A stretch of 64,000 nucleotides of DNA from Phycomyces nitens (lineage: Eukaryota > Mucoromycota > Mucoromycetes > Mucorales > Phycomycetaceae): NCBI GenBank assembly GCA_022702545.1, contig JAHRBC010000001.1:6572001-6636000 (forward strand), written 5' to 3'. The notes below the pieces were generated by a model. The model was not told the origin of the DNA. It ran no database searches and saw only the letters and a program-made list of their open reading frames with translations. Shown one piece after another: positions 36,101 through 46,577 of this stretch (within the stretch, counting starts at the first letter, position 1; every line of letters begins with the position of its first letter). The position numbers were made by a program, and so were the translations under genes.

Positions 36101-36262
36101 TGGGCCTTGTGGCTGGAGATATATATATATACATATATATACAAAAGAGATTAGAAGATGCTAAACTCTAGATTCAGGGTCGAGTTTGATGGCAAATTTT
36201 ACATGGGAGATGGCTATCTATTCGAGCCATTCTCATTCCAAGCCATTCTAGACAGTGAATGA
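33131..36262 (+). CDS. VPH1: V-type proton ATPase subunit a
   Basis: Model: 33131-33247, 33316-33394, 33452-33684, 33770-34384, 34458-34943, 35041-35121, 35184-35459, 35512-35685, 35726-35843, 35908-36079, 36178-36262, 811 aa. This is the largest V0 subunit. It carries protons across the vacuolar or endosomal membrane with the c-ring. The N-terminal cytosolic domain (to about residue 380) starts [17 protein letters not shown]. The membrane domain begins at [16 protein letters not shown]. The essential arginine is R717 in [20 protein letters not shown]. The C-terminus [20 protein letters not shown] is typical. Intron 3 appears to have a GC donor (33685-33686), and intron 8 is only 40 nt. There is one copy in this window, so Vph1-like or Stv1-like location cannot be separated. 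Confidence 0.96.
34410..34457 (+). repeat. ATCCCTAATA tandem repeat in V-ATPase a intron 4
   Basis: Three full and one partial copies of ATCCCTAATA fill the 3' part of the intron, between two identical CCCTACAG acceptor-like sites. Use of the first would add a stop codon. Confidence 0.75.
35863..35883. repeat. (AG)n run in V-ATPase a intron 9
   Basis: About ten AG units inside the 64-nt intron 35844-35907. Confidence 0.8.
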
Positions 36263-37249
36263 ATGCCAAATAAATGCGTTTGTTATTTGATATCTGCACA
36301 CACACACACACACACACACAAAAGAAGAAGCAAGTTTAACTGTACATGTTTCAAGAAAACCATGATATATAAAATTGATATTATTATTATTTGCTCAATA
36401 TACCACAGCATTCTACATGTCAATTGGCCATCTTTGCACCTTTTTTTTTGTTTCACTATATTTTATTTTCTAAGCAATGGCTTCAAGCCTGTAAAGTATA
36501 TTAATTTATTCAACTATTATAGTTCTAATTGCTAATTACTACAGGAACACAACCTGTAATAATAAAATAAGGGGGGGGGGGGGGGACCGGGTAGTATCAA
36601 GTGTCGCCACCTAATAAGCCTGATGAGCTCTTAAAAAAAAAGAAGAGCTGATCAACACTTGATAATTTTAGTAGTTTGAAACAAGACTTGAGAGGCTTCG
36701 ATATATTAGTAATAATAACTATATCAACTGTTTCATGGGCTATTGATATAACTTGGCAATTGTCGCAACTAGTCTTTGGATACACTCAAACACTCAACGT
36801 CAAAAATAATATATATAAGAAGGGTTTGCAAGTGAGATAGTTGTGGATATTTATTTCTTGATCTTGTTCAATAGCACCTATCTATAGACTCCCAACAGCC
36901 TTTATAAATCTGTGTTTGCTGACATGCTATAGAAATGCATCGAGACTTGCTGTTTAATGCTTAAACAATTCTATTTAGTTAGTTATTTATTTTATTTTAT
37001 TTATCTTGGATTCAAAATCTCACCTTGGACTTGAATAAAAAAATCCTAATACCAAAACTACCTTTGGTCACGTGCATGGCCTGCAACAATGAGTGAAATG
37101 ACGATGGACTTGTTTTTTCTCTCACCCTTTTCGTGTCTGACTACTTGCTTTTCTTTACTTTTTACTCCTTCTTTTGTCAATATACCTTTTCAACTTGTTT
37201 TCTGGCTCTATAGCATAACCTGCACTCTTATATTCAACTAGATTCCCGC
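36263..37249. other. Spacer with CA repeat, G15 tract and M13-gene promoter
   Basis: Contains a (CA)n run at about 36297-36320, a G15 homopolymer at 36571-36585 and a CACGTG at 37069-37074, 176 nt before the next ATG. The final 120 nt are CT-rich, as in other leaders here. No gene seen. Confidence 0.6.
36571..36585. repeat. G15 homopolymer
   Basis: Fifteen consecutive G about 300 nt after the V-ATPase a stop. Confidence 0.8.
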
Positions 37250-40191
37250 ATGCCCGATAGCAGATCTCCACTTTTGGCGCGCGATCGGATCGATGACCCT
37301 GACAGACGGTCTGAGAATAGCGGCGACGCTGTCTCGACAACTGACTATGGCAGTGGGGTCTATCGCTACCCTGTCTACCTACAGCCAGGCCAATTCACGT
37401 CTTTGGAAAAGTTGATGTTCTTTGTCAGCTCGATACTGTTTATACTTTTGTGTGTGTTTACGGGGCTGTATGCACGCAGTAGCTATGATGATAGCCCAAA
37501 ACTGCCACCTGCTCTTCCTGTTCCGCAACCTCCGTTACCGCCGACTAACAATCATACAGAGGTACTGGGTGTGTGCACTCTAGGGTTGCAGGTTTGGCTC
37601 ATCCAAATAAATATCTGTAGATCCTATGTCTCGAACCACATTGTATCCTGTCTGCGGCCAGCATTCTCCAGGTAAGATGAAAGACGAATGATGAATGATG
37701 GATATATATACAGTGAACATACGTTTGACTTTTAATCGCTTGGTAAATAAATTGTGGACATGAAAAAAAAGGACGTGAATCCCGACCTGGATCCATGCAA
37801 TGATTTTTACGCCTATACATGTAAGACTCTTGTTGATCTGTGGGTGGATTACAAGTAAATCAAAACGTGTGCTAAAAAATGTAAATGAACTGTATTTGGC
37901 TGATAGGCAGTAACTGGATCGACAATCATCCTTTGCCGGACGCAAAGTCCAAAGTGAGCGTCGAGAGCTTGGCAAAAGATCATATCAAGCAACGTCTCAA
38001 CCAGATCCTTAGCCACAGCAACCCTCTGGACAAGGCTCTCTTGTCTGCTGGATCGCTGCCTCGCCCAGACCGCATCGTTGACAGCCAAATCTTCACCAAA
38101 CTCACTGATTTCTATGGGGCATGCATGGATGAAGACACGCTGGATAAGCGGGGAATCAAACCTCTCTATGATCAATTTCGACACATTCAAGGACTCTTGC
38201 CAGCCAGCAATTTCCAGCAGGCTGGTCTTGAGCCCCCCTTTGTCCAGAGCCTAACCGAAGCAATCAGTCATTTAGGAACACAGCACATCTGGGCCCTGTT
38301 TGAGATCAGAGTCGTGCCAGATCCACATAACCCTGCCAAACCTGCACTTTCGCTCTGGCAGGGCGAAGTTGGGCTTCCTTCGCGAGACTATTACGATGAT
38401 CCCGATGTGTTTTCGACATACACAAAGGTCGTTACCGAGCTACTGGAGCTTGTCTTTCAAAAGGACACCACCGGCGAATTTGGCTGGAGACTATGGAGTC
38501 CAGTTGCGACGGCAAGACGTATTCTGGAGTTTGAAAAGAAGCTAGCCCAAGCAAAATACCATGACGACGCTGCAGCCAATAGAAATGGAATCGATAATAA
38601 TGGGATTGTCTATGAGCGATGGTCGCTAGACAAACTCCACACCACTGCCCCTAATGTAAACTGGACCTTGTATATCGAATCGATGCTTCCAAGAGGTGTT
38701 CCGATGCCTGATGATGTGCTTGTGCCACTTCCACGATTCATCACCAGTTTGTCAGAAGATGTTCTTGGCAGCACAAACACACGTACGCTCCAGACCTATT
38801 TGGTGTGGCGTACATTGTGGAAATACCTCGATACCCTCGGAGAAGAGTTTCTCGCTCCTCGGCGTAAATTAGAAGCCAAGCTTAATGGGATTGAAGCAAG
38901 AGCCAAGCCAGAGCGCTGGGAGACGTGCCTGTCGCATGTAGACCATTCGATTGGCTTTCTTATGGGGCGTTATTTTGTTCTCAGCAGTCTAGACAGCACC
39001 TCAAAGACAGAAGCTGAAGGTCTGGCCTCTACTATCGTCACTGCGTTTGTGGACAGTCTCCAGTCACTACCTTGGGTTGATGAGCAGACTAGAAGAGAGA
39101 TGATTTCAAAGGTCCAATCGATGGATTACCAGCTTGGCTACCCAACTTCATTTCCTGATACCCAGTCGGCCATTTCATTGGCTGAATTCTACAGTCTGGT
39201 AAATGTGAACAAGGACGATTTCTTTGGAAATGTGCAGAGTGCAAATGAATGGACAGTGAGACAGCAGTGGTCTCAGCTTGGTAAGCCAGTTCACAATGGT
39301 GTCTGGGATGTGAACCCTCAGGATGTTGATGCTACTTATAGCCGCAAGAAGAACAAGGTCAGATTTGTATATTCAAAATGTTATATTTGTGAAAAAGCAG
39401 TGTTATGATCCCTGGACTGTGCTGAACTGACGAGCGTGATTATATATATATATGTGTATATATAAAAAAAAGGCTATTGTCCCGGCTGGCATGTTACAAC
39501 CTCCATTCTATGACTCCCAAGGTCCAGACTATCTCAACTACGGATCTCTGGGCTGGGTGATTGGTCAGACAATGCTGGTAAGATTTAATAGGCGTGTATT
39601 CTTTCTTGTGCGCAGAAATTAAATGACTTTTCTTGTGCAGCATGGGTTTGATCTGACGGGTCGCCAATACAACAAGGAAGGAGCATTGGGACAATGGTGG
39701 TCCAATCACTCCTTGGCTGAGTTCAACAACAGGACACGTTGTTTCGTACAACAATATTCAGAATTCACTCTCAAGGGACCACAGGAAGAGATTCATCAGG
39801 TGGACGGTGAACGGACACTTGACTGTAACCTAGCCGACAACGGGGGTCTGGCAGAAGCCTATTCAGCATGGAAAACCCGATTTGCCCAGGGACACAACAA
39901 TGCCCTTTTGCCCGGACTGGTCAACTGGAGTGTTGAGCAGCTGTTCTTTATCAATTTCTCGAGAATGAAGTGCAGCAAGAGCACTCCAGAAAATGACGTT
40001 CGAGAGGTAAGCAAGTCCGTAACGAGAATTGCTCTAAAATTGCCAATGACCTTTAGTTGCGTACCAGCGAGTCTGCGCCTGATCGCTGGAGAGTCAATGG
40101 TCCTTTGATCAACTCACGCGAATTCTCAAAGGCCTTTCAATGCCCAGTTGGAACTCCCATGAATCCCCATGCAAAATGCGATATGTGGTAG
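37250..40191 (+). CDS. M13 (neprilysin/ECE) family protein, predicted catalytically inactive
   Basis: Model: 37250-37561, 37621-37671, 37772-37820, 37907-39357, 39473-39577, 39641-40006, 40057-40191, 822 aa. Type II membrane layout: short cytosolic tail, one TM at about 55-74, then a large lumenal domain with typical M13 signs (CLEPHCILSAASIL, DPCNDFYAYTCSNW, C-terminal CDMW). The active site is lost: HExxH is replaced by Q653-T-M-L-H657, the third zinc ligand Glu of ExxAD is C718 (CNLADNGG), the catalytic His near the end is S784, and NAxY is D612-A-T-Y. D722 and R790 are kept. The surrounding fold is well conserved and all introns splice in frame, so this looks like a maintained pseudoprotease, perhaps a binding or chaperone-like protein. 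Function unknown. Confidence 0.92.
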
Positions 40192-40822
40192 TGATGAGAA
40201 TGGCATCTAAATATCCTTGACATCAAATGCACCATGATACAAAACATGTCCATTGGACTCTGATGAATACACTTTAATTATTATAATCAAGCACAATAAA
40301 GCCCTCGAGTATACACCAACGGTAGCTTCCGGGTACTACCTCTTGAGTAAATAAATATAGATATTGCCAAAAGAAAACAAAAGAAAAAGCCACTGGTCGA
40401 TTAAAGTACAATGATGGCCTTCAAAACCAATAATTAAACAGAATGGTGGGATATTCTACACCTGTGCCAAACACGCAATTTTTACCATTATTACACGCCA
40501 TTATATTGCCTGTAACACACTCCAGGTGTCCAAAAATATTAAAAAAAGTTTATTTACCAAACCAAAAAATAAAATAAAAAATGATCCTGGATCCACAGAG
40601 ACAAGTGTCCTTCCTCATTAAGCATACTAGATTCGGCTAAATCACGTGGTACAGTAACCGCAACCTATAAGACCAGTCTTTTTTTTTTTAAAAAAAATAA
40701 TTATATTTATATTTTTTATATATTCCGTGTGCATATATTCATATATATTCATATATACATATATATATTAAAGTCCCTGTAGCTCACCAATTGTGCTTTG
40801 ATCAAGAGGAAATGAACCTACC
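40192..40822. promoter_or_regulatory. Spacer and promoter of the SPX-RING gene
   Basis: AT-rich DNA with a CACGTG at 40643-40648, 175 nt before the SPX-RING ATG, a T11A8 tract at about 40679-40698 and TA-rich repeats (TATATTCATA) to 40770. CACGTG is the core site of the phosphate-response factor Pho4 in yeasts. That link is inference. Confidence 0.5.
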
Positions 40823-40826
40823 ATGA
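40812..40826 (+). promoter_or_regulatory. Four-codon uORF overlapping the SPX-RING start
   Basis: ATG AAC CTA CCA TGA starts 11 nt before the main ATG, and its stop TGA overlaps it (ATGA). Such a layout can allow stop-start reinitiation. It is visible in the sequence, but use is unproven. Confidence 0.55.
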
Positions 40827-42839
40827 AGTTTGCCAAACAGCTAGAAACCGAGTCTGTGGACATCCCGTCTGCCTGGAGACCTTATTTAATTCAGTATCGC
40901 ACCCTAAAGAAACTAGTCGCAAAAGTAGCCGACGAAATCGAGGATCGAGGCTTATCAGCTTCCTTTTTAAGAGAAACTTTGTGCAAAGACAGTCTGGATC
41001 AAGATGCCAATGACCATCCCAGTGTCCCGAAGATCCACTATTATTTCACAGGAGAGCCACCAAACGTACGTCCATGCATCGAATTCACCTACAATAGTCA
41101 TGCCCCGAGGATCCAAAAGATCCTGACCCGATTAAAGGACAAGAGATTCATTGCGGATGACAATCAGACCCCTAACGAAGTTGGTAATGAGACCCAGGTG
41201 ATCAACATCACCAACTCTCTCAAGGACAATTCTCCGAGTCTGGAATACAAGGGCTCTCAAAACGATATCGACTTCTTTTCGCTCTCCCGAAAGATGAGTA
41301 ATGCGTCTATCCGACCGGAAATCGAATACAAGGGAACTCAGAATGATACCGACTTCTTTTCGATTTCTCGTCGAGGAAGTCACTCGTCGGTTCAGATAGA
41401 AGAAGATCGATTGAGCAGAAGAGAAAGCGACACGGCAATTTTGATCAAGGAGCTTATGAACCTGGCTGTCCATGACCACGAGAAACAGCACATGCTGCAT
41501 GCAATTACAGAAGAGGGGCTGAATATCAAGGAGATCCACACGGCTGGACCTGAGGAAATGGAGTCTGACGATGAAGAGGAAGATGGAGATCCACGCATGA
41601 AGACCCTTGTGCTGGAACTTGCTCAGGACGACGAGTTCTTTTATACGCTTATGATGGAAATGGACCAGGCCTCAGAGCTGCAAACCACGACATCTGATAA
41701 GTTTAAGCTTGACATTGACGGCCTAGAGTCCCAGATGGTCAAGGCAGTAAGTCAAACAGATATTATTATTATTATTATTATTATTTCGGATTGGGATTGG
41801 GATTGGGGTCCTAATTGAGAAATCTAGGCATCTCCCCAGGAGAAAGACGACATGTATACATGGCGTGAGATCTTTAGTGTCTATATGGATGCCCAGATAT
41901 TCAAAGGAAAGATTGAGGCTGACCGAACCATGAGATCCGTACAGAAATCCAAGCAACAGATGGCCTGGTTCACGACTCAGATCCAGTCAAAACGCCTGGT
42001 AATATAATATAATATGGGAATTGGGATTGGGATTGGTCTGTCGATGCTTACCTCTCTATAGAACACAAAATTCAAGAGCAAGACTTCAAAGACTGCATTT
42101 GAGCAGTTTATCCGTGTCAATAATGCTCTCATTACAATGAAGCACTACCAGGCATTGAATCACACCGCAATGACCAAGATCCTCAAGAAGCATGACAAGC
42201 GTAGTGGACTCACGCAAGTATAACTAACCTATCCAAACCCTATCACCTTTGGACCCTGAGCCTAATGGATTGGTGTGTTGTAGTGCGAGCCAAAGTTTTC
42301 CAGAAATCGTAAAGGTCAAGAGGTTCTTTGACCAAAAGATGGCCCATATTCTCTGTGCCTTGCTGACCGACAAACTGATCTCAATCATCTTGCAACCCGA
42401 AGACTTTTGTAAGCCTTGTTTTTTTTTTAAAAAAAAAAAGCAATACCATTGCTACTGCCATTAATCACTCATGATCATTGTACTCCCTATTGTATTAGCC
42501 TGCCCTGTATGCATGTGGGTAGCATGGCGACCTATTAGACTGGTGTGTGGTCATGTATTCTGTGTGCGATGCCTTATTAAACAGCAGAGGGCACGTATGG
42601 ACAGCTGCCCTGTGTGTCGACACCCAACCGCAGTCAAACTTGCCAGTGCAGTTGATCTGGACTTGCCTCGTCAAAATCTCTTGAAGCAATATTTCCCAAA
42701 GGAGATCAAACAAAAGCGACGAGAGAATGAACGTGAGCAGGCGATTGAGGATGTCCAGGCCATGACGGGACGCATCTATACAGAAGAGCAGTTGATGCAG
42801 ATGCAAAGAAACCCAAATGGTAAATGTAGCATAATGTAA
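40823..42839 (+). CDS. SPX-RING E3 ubiquitin ligase
   Basis: Model: 40823-41746, 41828-41998, 42062-42213, 42284-42408, 42499-42839, 570 aa. The SPX domain is split: MKFAKQLETESVDIPSAWRP and YLIQYRTLKKLV at the start, and the lysine-rich FEQFIRVNNALITMKHYQAL...KILKKHDKRSG helices (about 380-430) after a long acidic insert. The insert repeats a motif (EYKGSQNDIDFFSLSR / EYKGTQNDTDFFSISR). The C-terminal RING (about 459-500) runs CPVCMWVAWRPIRLVCGH, CVRC, CPVC. SPX domains sense inositol pyrophosphates and so cellular phosphate. SPX-RING proteins (plant NLA type) ubiquitinate transporters. The protein ends KCSIM, a possible CaaX prenylation box. Intron 3 needs a GC donor (GCAAGT at 42214). Confidence 0.93.
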
Positions 42840-44344
42840 ATAGACTTTTACGTATCTTGTACGTACGTGCGTGCATGCTTGAGGGTAAAGAAATGCATGC
42901 ATTGTTTTATATGCAAAGCAGTATACTTTAAAATTTGATTAAATGCAATGTGTTCCGTTGTCACGATTGGTTGGCTTCCAAAGCATTTAGATGGGTTGTA
43001 ATAAATATATTATACTCCTTTATTCTATTTGACGTGCATATCCTTCTTTTTTCTTTTTTTCTTTTTTTTTGCTCTAATCAAAAGGAGAGTGTAGATTGGA
43101 AGAGGGGCCAAGGGAGAGAATTGAAATTTGGGGGGGAAGTTTGGGTGGGTTGATTGCCAAGCATGGGAATTAGTGACAAATATCAGTAGATTCTTCTTCT
43201 TTCTTTTTTTTTGTACTATTTGTATTAAATAATATTGTCTTTCTCTTATTTGTACAAGTAAAATTCATTTATATTAGCTTGGTATGTTCCCTAACCAGCC
43301 TTGCACATTTGTCAAGGTTATTTTTGTACACATATTTCATGTCTTCATAGACGATAGCTAATGATCACCAAGGTCATGGAATGATCTGGTAATCGGTAAA
43401 CCAAAGCCAACAGATTTCCAAAAAGAAAGAAAAAAACATCGTTTCTTATCAACTTCTTTGGCTAATGTGGGCTTATGTGATGTTAAACTATCATGAACCA
43501 TAAATCCACGTTTAAACACTATTAGTGTTTGCCAAGGTTTGCACAGCTCATAATAAGCTTAGGACTGGCATCTATCAACTGAGTGCCTTTTTGTTTGTGA
43601 AACGCCCCATGAGATGGATCAATCGTATGCCATTTATCTGACATGGTATTCTTAAGTTACAAAGCTTAAATGTCAATTATGTAAAGTCATGTACTCAAAT
43701 TCTTTTCTCTCTTTTAAATAAATAAATAAAATAAATAAATAAAAAAGATCTGCAAACCTTGAAAGGTGCAATTTGGTACCTTTAAAGAACTAATGGATAC
43801 AAGGATTATGATTACATATAGATATATATGTATGCGCTGTAGTTGTATGTAGAGCCATTTAATACAGCAAGGAAACTAGACACGTTGCTGAATAGATTCA
43901 TAAATGCTAAGCTGTCCAGTAGGATAGATTAAGAGACTTTAAGTTGATCATCTTTAGTATAAGATAATAGATTTTACATATACGGCTACGTAAATAGTAG
44001 AGAAAGTGATAATGAAAACTAGAAAATAGAGGCACCATGTTTCCAACATATATAAATGTGAATAAAATAAGAAAAATGGAAAGGAAAAGCATAAAGGCCC
44101 GCTTGCTAATGACAGATAATCAAAGAAAAGAGAAAAAGGATAATAGACGCAATAGCGCTTGGTCATACGAAAGAATTAGGATTGAAAAATGAAAGAGGTG
44201 TTGGCTATAAAAGAAAGCAAAAAAGAAAAAGAAAAAGAAGAATAATAACAAAGAGAGATTGATAGATAGTTAAATGTTATATAGTTATATAGTTGTAAGT
44301 AGGAATTTTGATATAGTTATTGTTGGGATTGTTATTAGCCGCCT
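42840..44344. other. Convergent intergenic spacer
   Basis: The 3' regions of the SPX-RING gene and the FAR1-type gene meet here. AT-rich with T-runs (43045-43071, 43200-43212), an AAATAAAT repeat (43720-43745) and A/G-rich tracts near 44205-44260. No gene with support. Confidence 0.6.
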
Positions 44345-46577
44345 TCAAGTCCACTGCTGAGAAGCTGGAGTAGCTGCCACAATTGGTGATGCTTGCTGGT
44401 CTTCGTTGTTGGCACGGATCATGGGCAATGTCGTGAATCCTTGCGAGTATCCGCGCTGGGTCCTTTGGTCGTAGTCCTGCTCTTGCTGTCTAAACATGGC
44501 CCGTTGCTGTTCCTGCAAGACTGCTGATTCGACGTCGTTCTTGACAGCATAATACCCAAACACCGGTGTTCTATGCTCATGAGGATGAGTGTGCTCGTGG
44601 CGGTCAGGAACAAGGCTGTGATGCACTTTTGTAGGCTGGTGTGGTTGTGGTGTACTGTGCATGGACCCAAAAACATTACTTGAACTTGGGGGAGGAGCCA
44701 TTATACTGGCACCATCAAAGCTGAACGAGATTTCAGGGGGTGAAGAGAAGGATGTGGCTGACATACTATAAGGAGAAAAAGAAGCTTGCAGATTGTATGC
44801 AGATACATTGGGCATAGCGTAGTTGGAAGAGGTAGCCTGCTGTTGCTGCTGCTGCTGCTGCTGCTGTTGCTGTTGCTGTTGCTGTTGGTGATGGTGCTGT
44901 TGAGCTTGCTGCTGCTGCTGCTGCTGTTGTTGTTGTTGTTGTTGTTGTTGAGCTTGCTGTTGTTGCTGCTGCTGCTGCTGTTGTTGTTGTTGCTGCTGCT
45001 GCTGTTGTTGTTGTTGTTGCTGTGGAGATGCACGGTGGCATAGAGGGTGTGTCATGAATGGTGCATCATGAACAGAGGCTGCTGTGTGGGCATGAGAGGT
45101 TGACATGCTGCGTTGTTGGGGCATGTCGATTCTATGGCGTGAAAAGGCCATGTTAGAAGACGAAGACGAGGACGATGTTGGTGAGGCAAGCGCAAAAAAG
45201 GAAGCAGCAGATGGGCCATTAAAGGCAGTCGGTGGGTTGTTTTGGGGACTATGGCTCTCAATACCAGTTGGAGAGTCTGCCATTGTTCGACGGCTGCCCT
45301 GGGACGATGAGTCTGAAGGCGAACGAAGAGGCTGAGAACGCACAAACAACGTATAACTCGGGACAGTGACGACCTGTGTGCCTTTTGGAGACTCTGATCT
45401 AAAGTTGGACTTGCGACGTTTGGCTGCGGGTGTTCCCGAGCAATGGTCCTCGAGATCACTGTTGGAAGACATGCCAATTGAGGCCGAAGGATCGGCAATC
45501 GAGAGGGAGTCTCCAGTGGAATTTCCCACCAATCGGTGAGGCTGTACTGAACGTTCTCCACTCATGTCGCTTTGGATCTGGCTCTGCTGCATATCCACAA
45601 GTGACTCAATGGCCTCGGGAGTAAGGCGCGTCAGCTGGCAAAAGTTATCGAACATGCGTACCAAATCATTCTCTACACAGATCGCCCAACCTTCATTGCC
45701 TGCCACGACTGAGCATAGTCTGGCAGATAAAAGAAGCAGGCGCTGGGAGCGATCAACAACCCCACGCTGCCGAATTCGTTTGCGCTCCTCGGTCAGTCGA
45801 TTGTAGAACCGTCGCTCGTTCCATGTAATGTCAGGAAAGTTCTGCTTGACGGTCTCGCGTATCTCATGCGTCTGGAGTCTCTGCTGGGCAAGACGAATGA
45901 TCATGTCGCTCACCTCAGGTGGCCAGGCCTTCACCATCTCGTCTGGAGACATCATCTCGTGGTTGTGCTCAAGTGCAGTAGCAGTCAGGGACTTGCGGAA
46001 TTCCCATTGTTCCTGTTCGTTCTCAGAAAGCACAATTCTCCACCGACAGTCGCACCTTTTGGACGGCCGCTTTCTTTGTGGAGAAGGTTTGGGGTTCCGC
46101 TGTGAGTCTGGCAGCCCTTCGCGAGAACAATAGACGTAAATGTTCTATGGTTCAGAAAATAAATAAATAAATATATTTAAAAAAAAGAAGATGAGTTATA
46201 TGACATTTGTGGCTCTGTGTAGCCACCGGATCAACCAGAAGCCAAAAATAAACACGCTCAGACCCATCCAGTGAAATGTAGAAGATCATTTCGATTTGGA
46301 CGGAGTGTATAATGCAATTGAATAATAGACATACTTTATTGGCACTAGCTTCTTGCTTGATCGTAAATCCATATTCGGCACATACATCGCGGCAGTATTC
46401 AATTGCAGACACACTGTCCGCAAAGCCTTTTTTGAGCAAGCGTTGGTAAAGAGGGTCCATCTTATATAAAGAGAGGTAAGTCTATAAGAACAGGCCCCGC
46501 AAAAAAGAATCAAGACCTACAGATACACGAGAGGCCTCGTTTTGGCCTGAAGAGTCGCTGGTTTCCAGTTTTGTCAT
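44345..46577 (-). CDS. FAR1-type DNA-binding protein with polyQ region
   Basis: Model: complement(44345-46144, 46335-46460, 46521-46577), 660 aa. A FAR1/FRS-type DNA-binding domain (WRKY-GCM1 fold) covers about residues 20-140: YCRDVCAEYGFTIKQEAS, VYCSREG, RPSKRCDCRWRIVLS, then HNHEM, giving the Cys-Cys-His-His zinc set. This domain is related to the N-terminus of MULE transposases. No transposase core follows. Instead there are Arg/Gln helices, a basic KRRK motif, Ser-rich stretches and a Gln tract interrupted by Ala and His (44835-45020). It is probably a domesticated transcription factor. An alternative start is ATG 46460. I prefer 46577 because the first exon is open, in phase 0 and has a GT donor. 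Confidence 0.88.
44835..45020 (-). repeat. CAG/CAA tract encoding polyglutamine
   Basis: About 60 codons, nearly all CAG or CAA, broken by single GCT/GCA (Ala) and CAT/CAC (His) codons. Mixed codons lower slippage but leave the length variable. Confidence 0.95.

Noticed and set aside
44701..45043. Long poly-Leu, poly-Asn/Ser and poly-Thr/Ala ORFs
   Set aside because: They are other-frame and antisense readings of the CAG/CAA tract of the FAR1-type gene.
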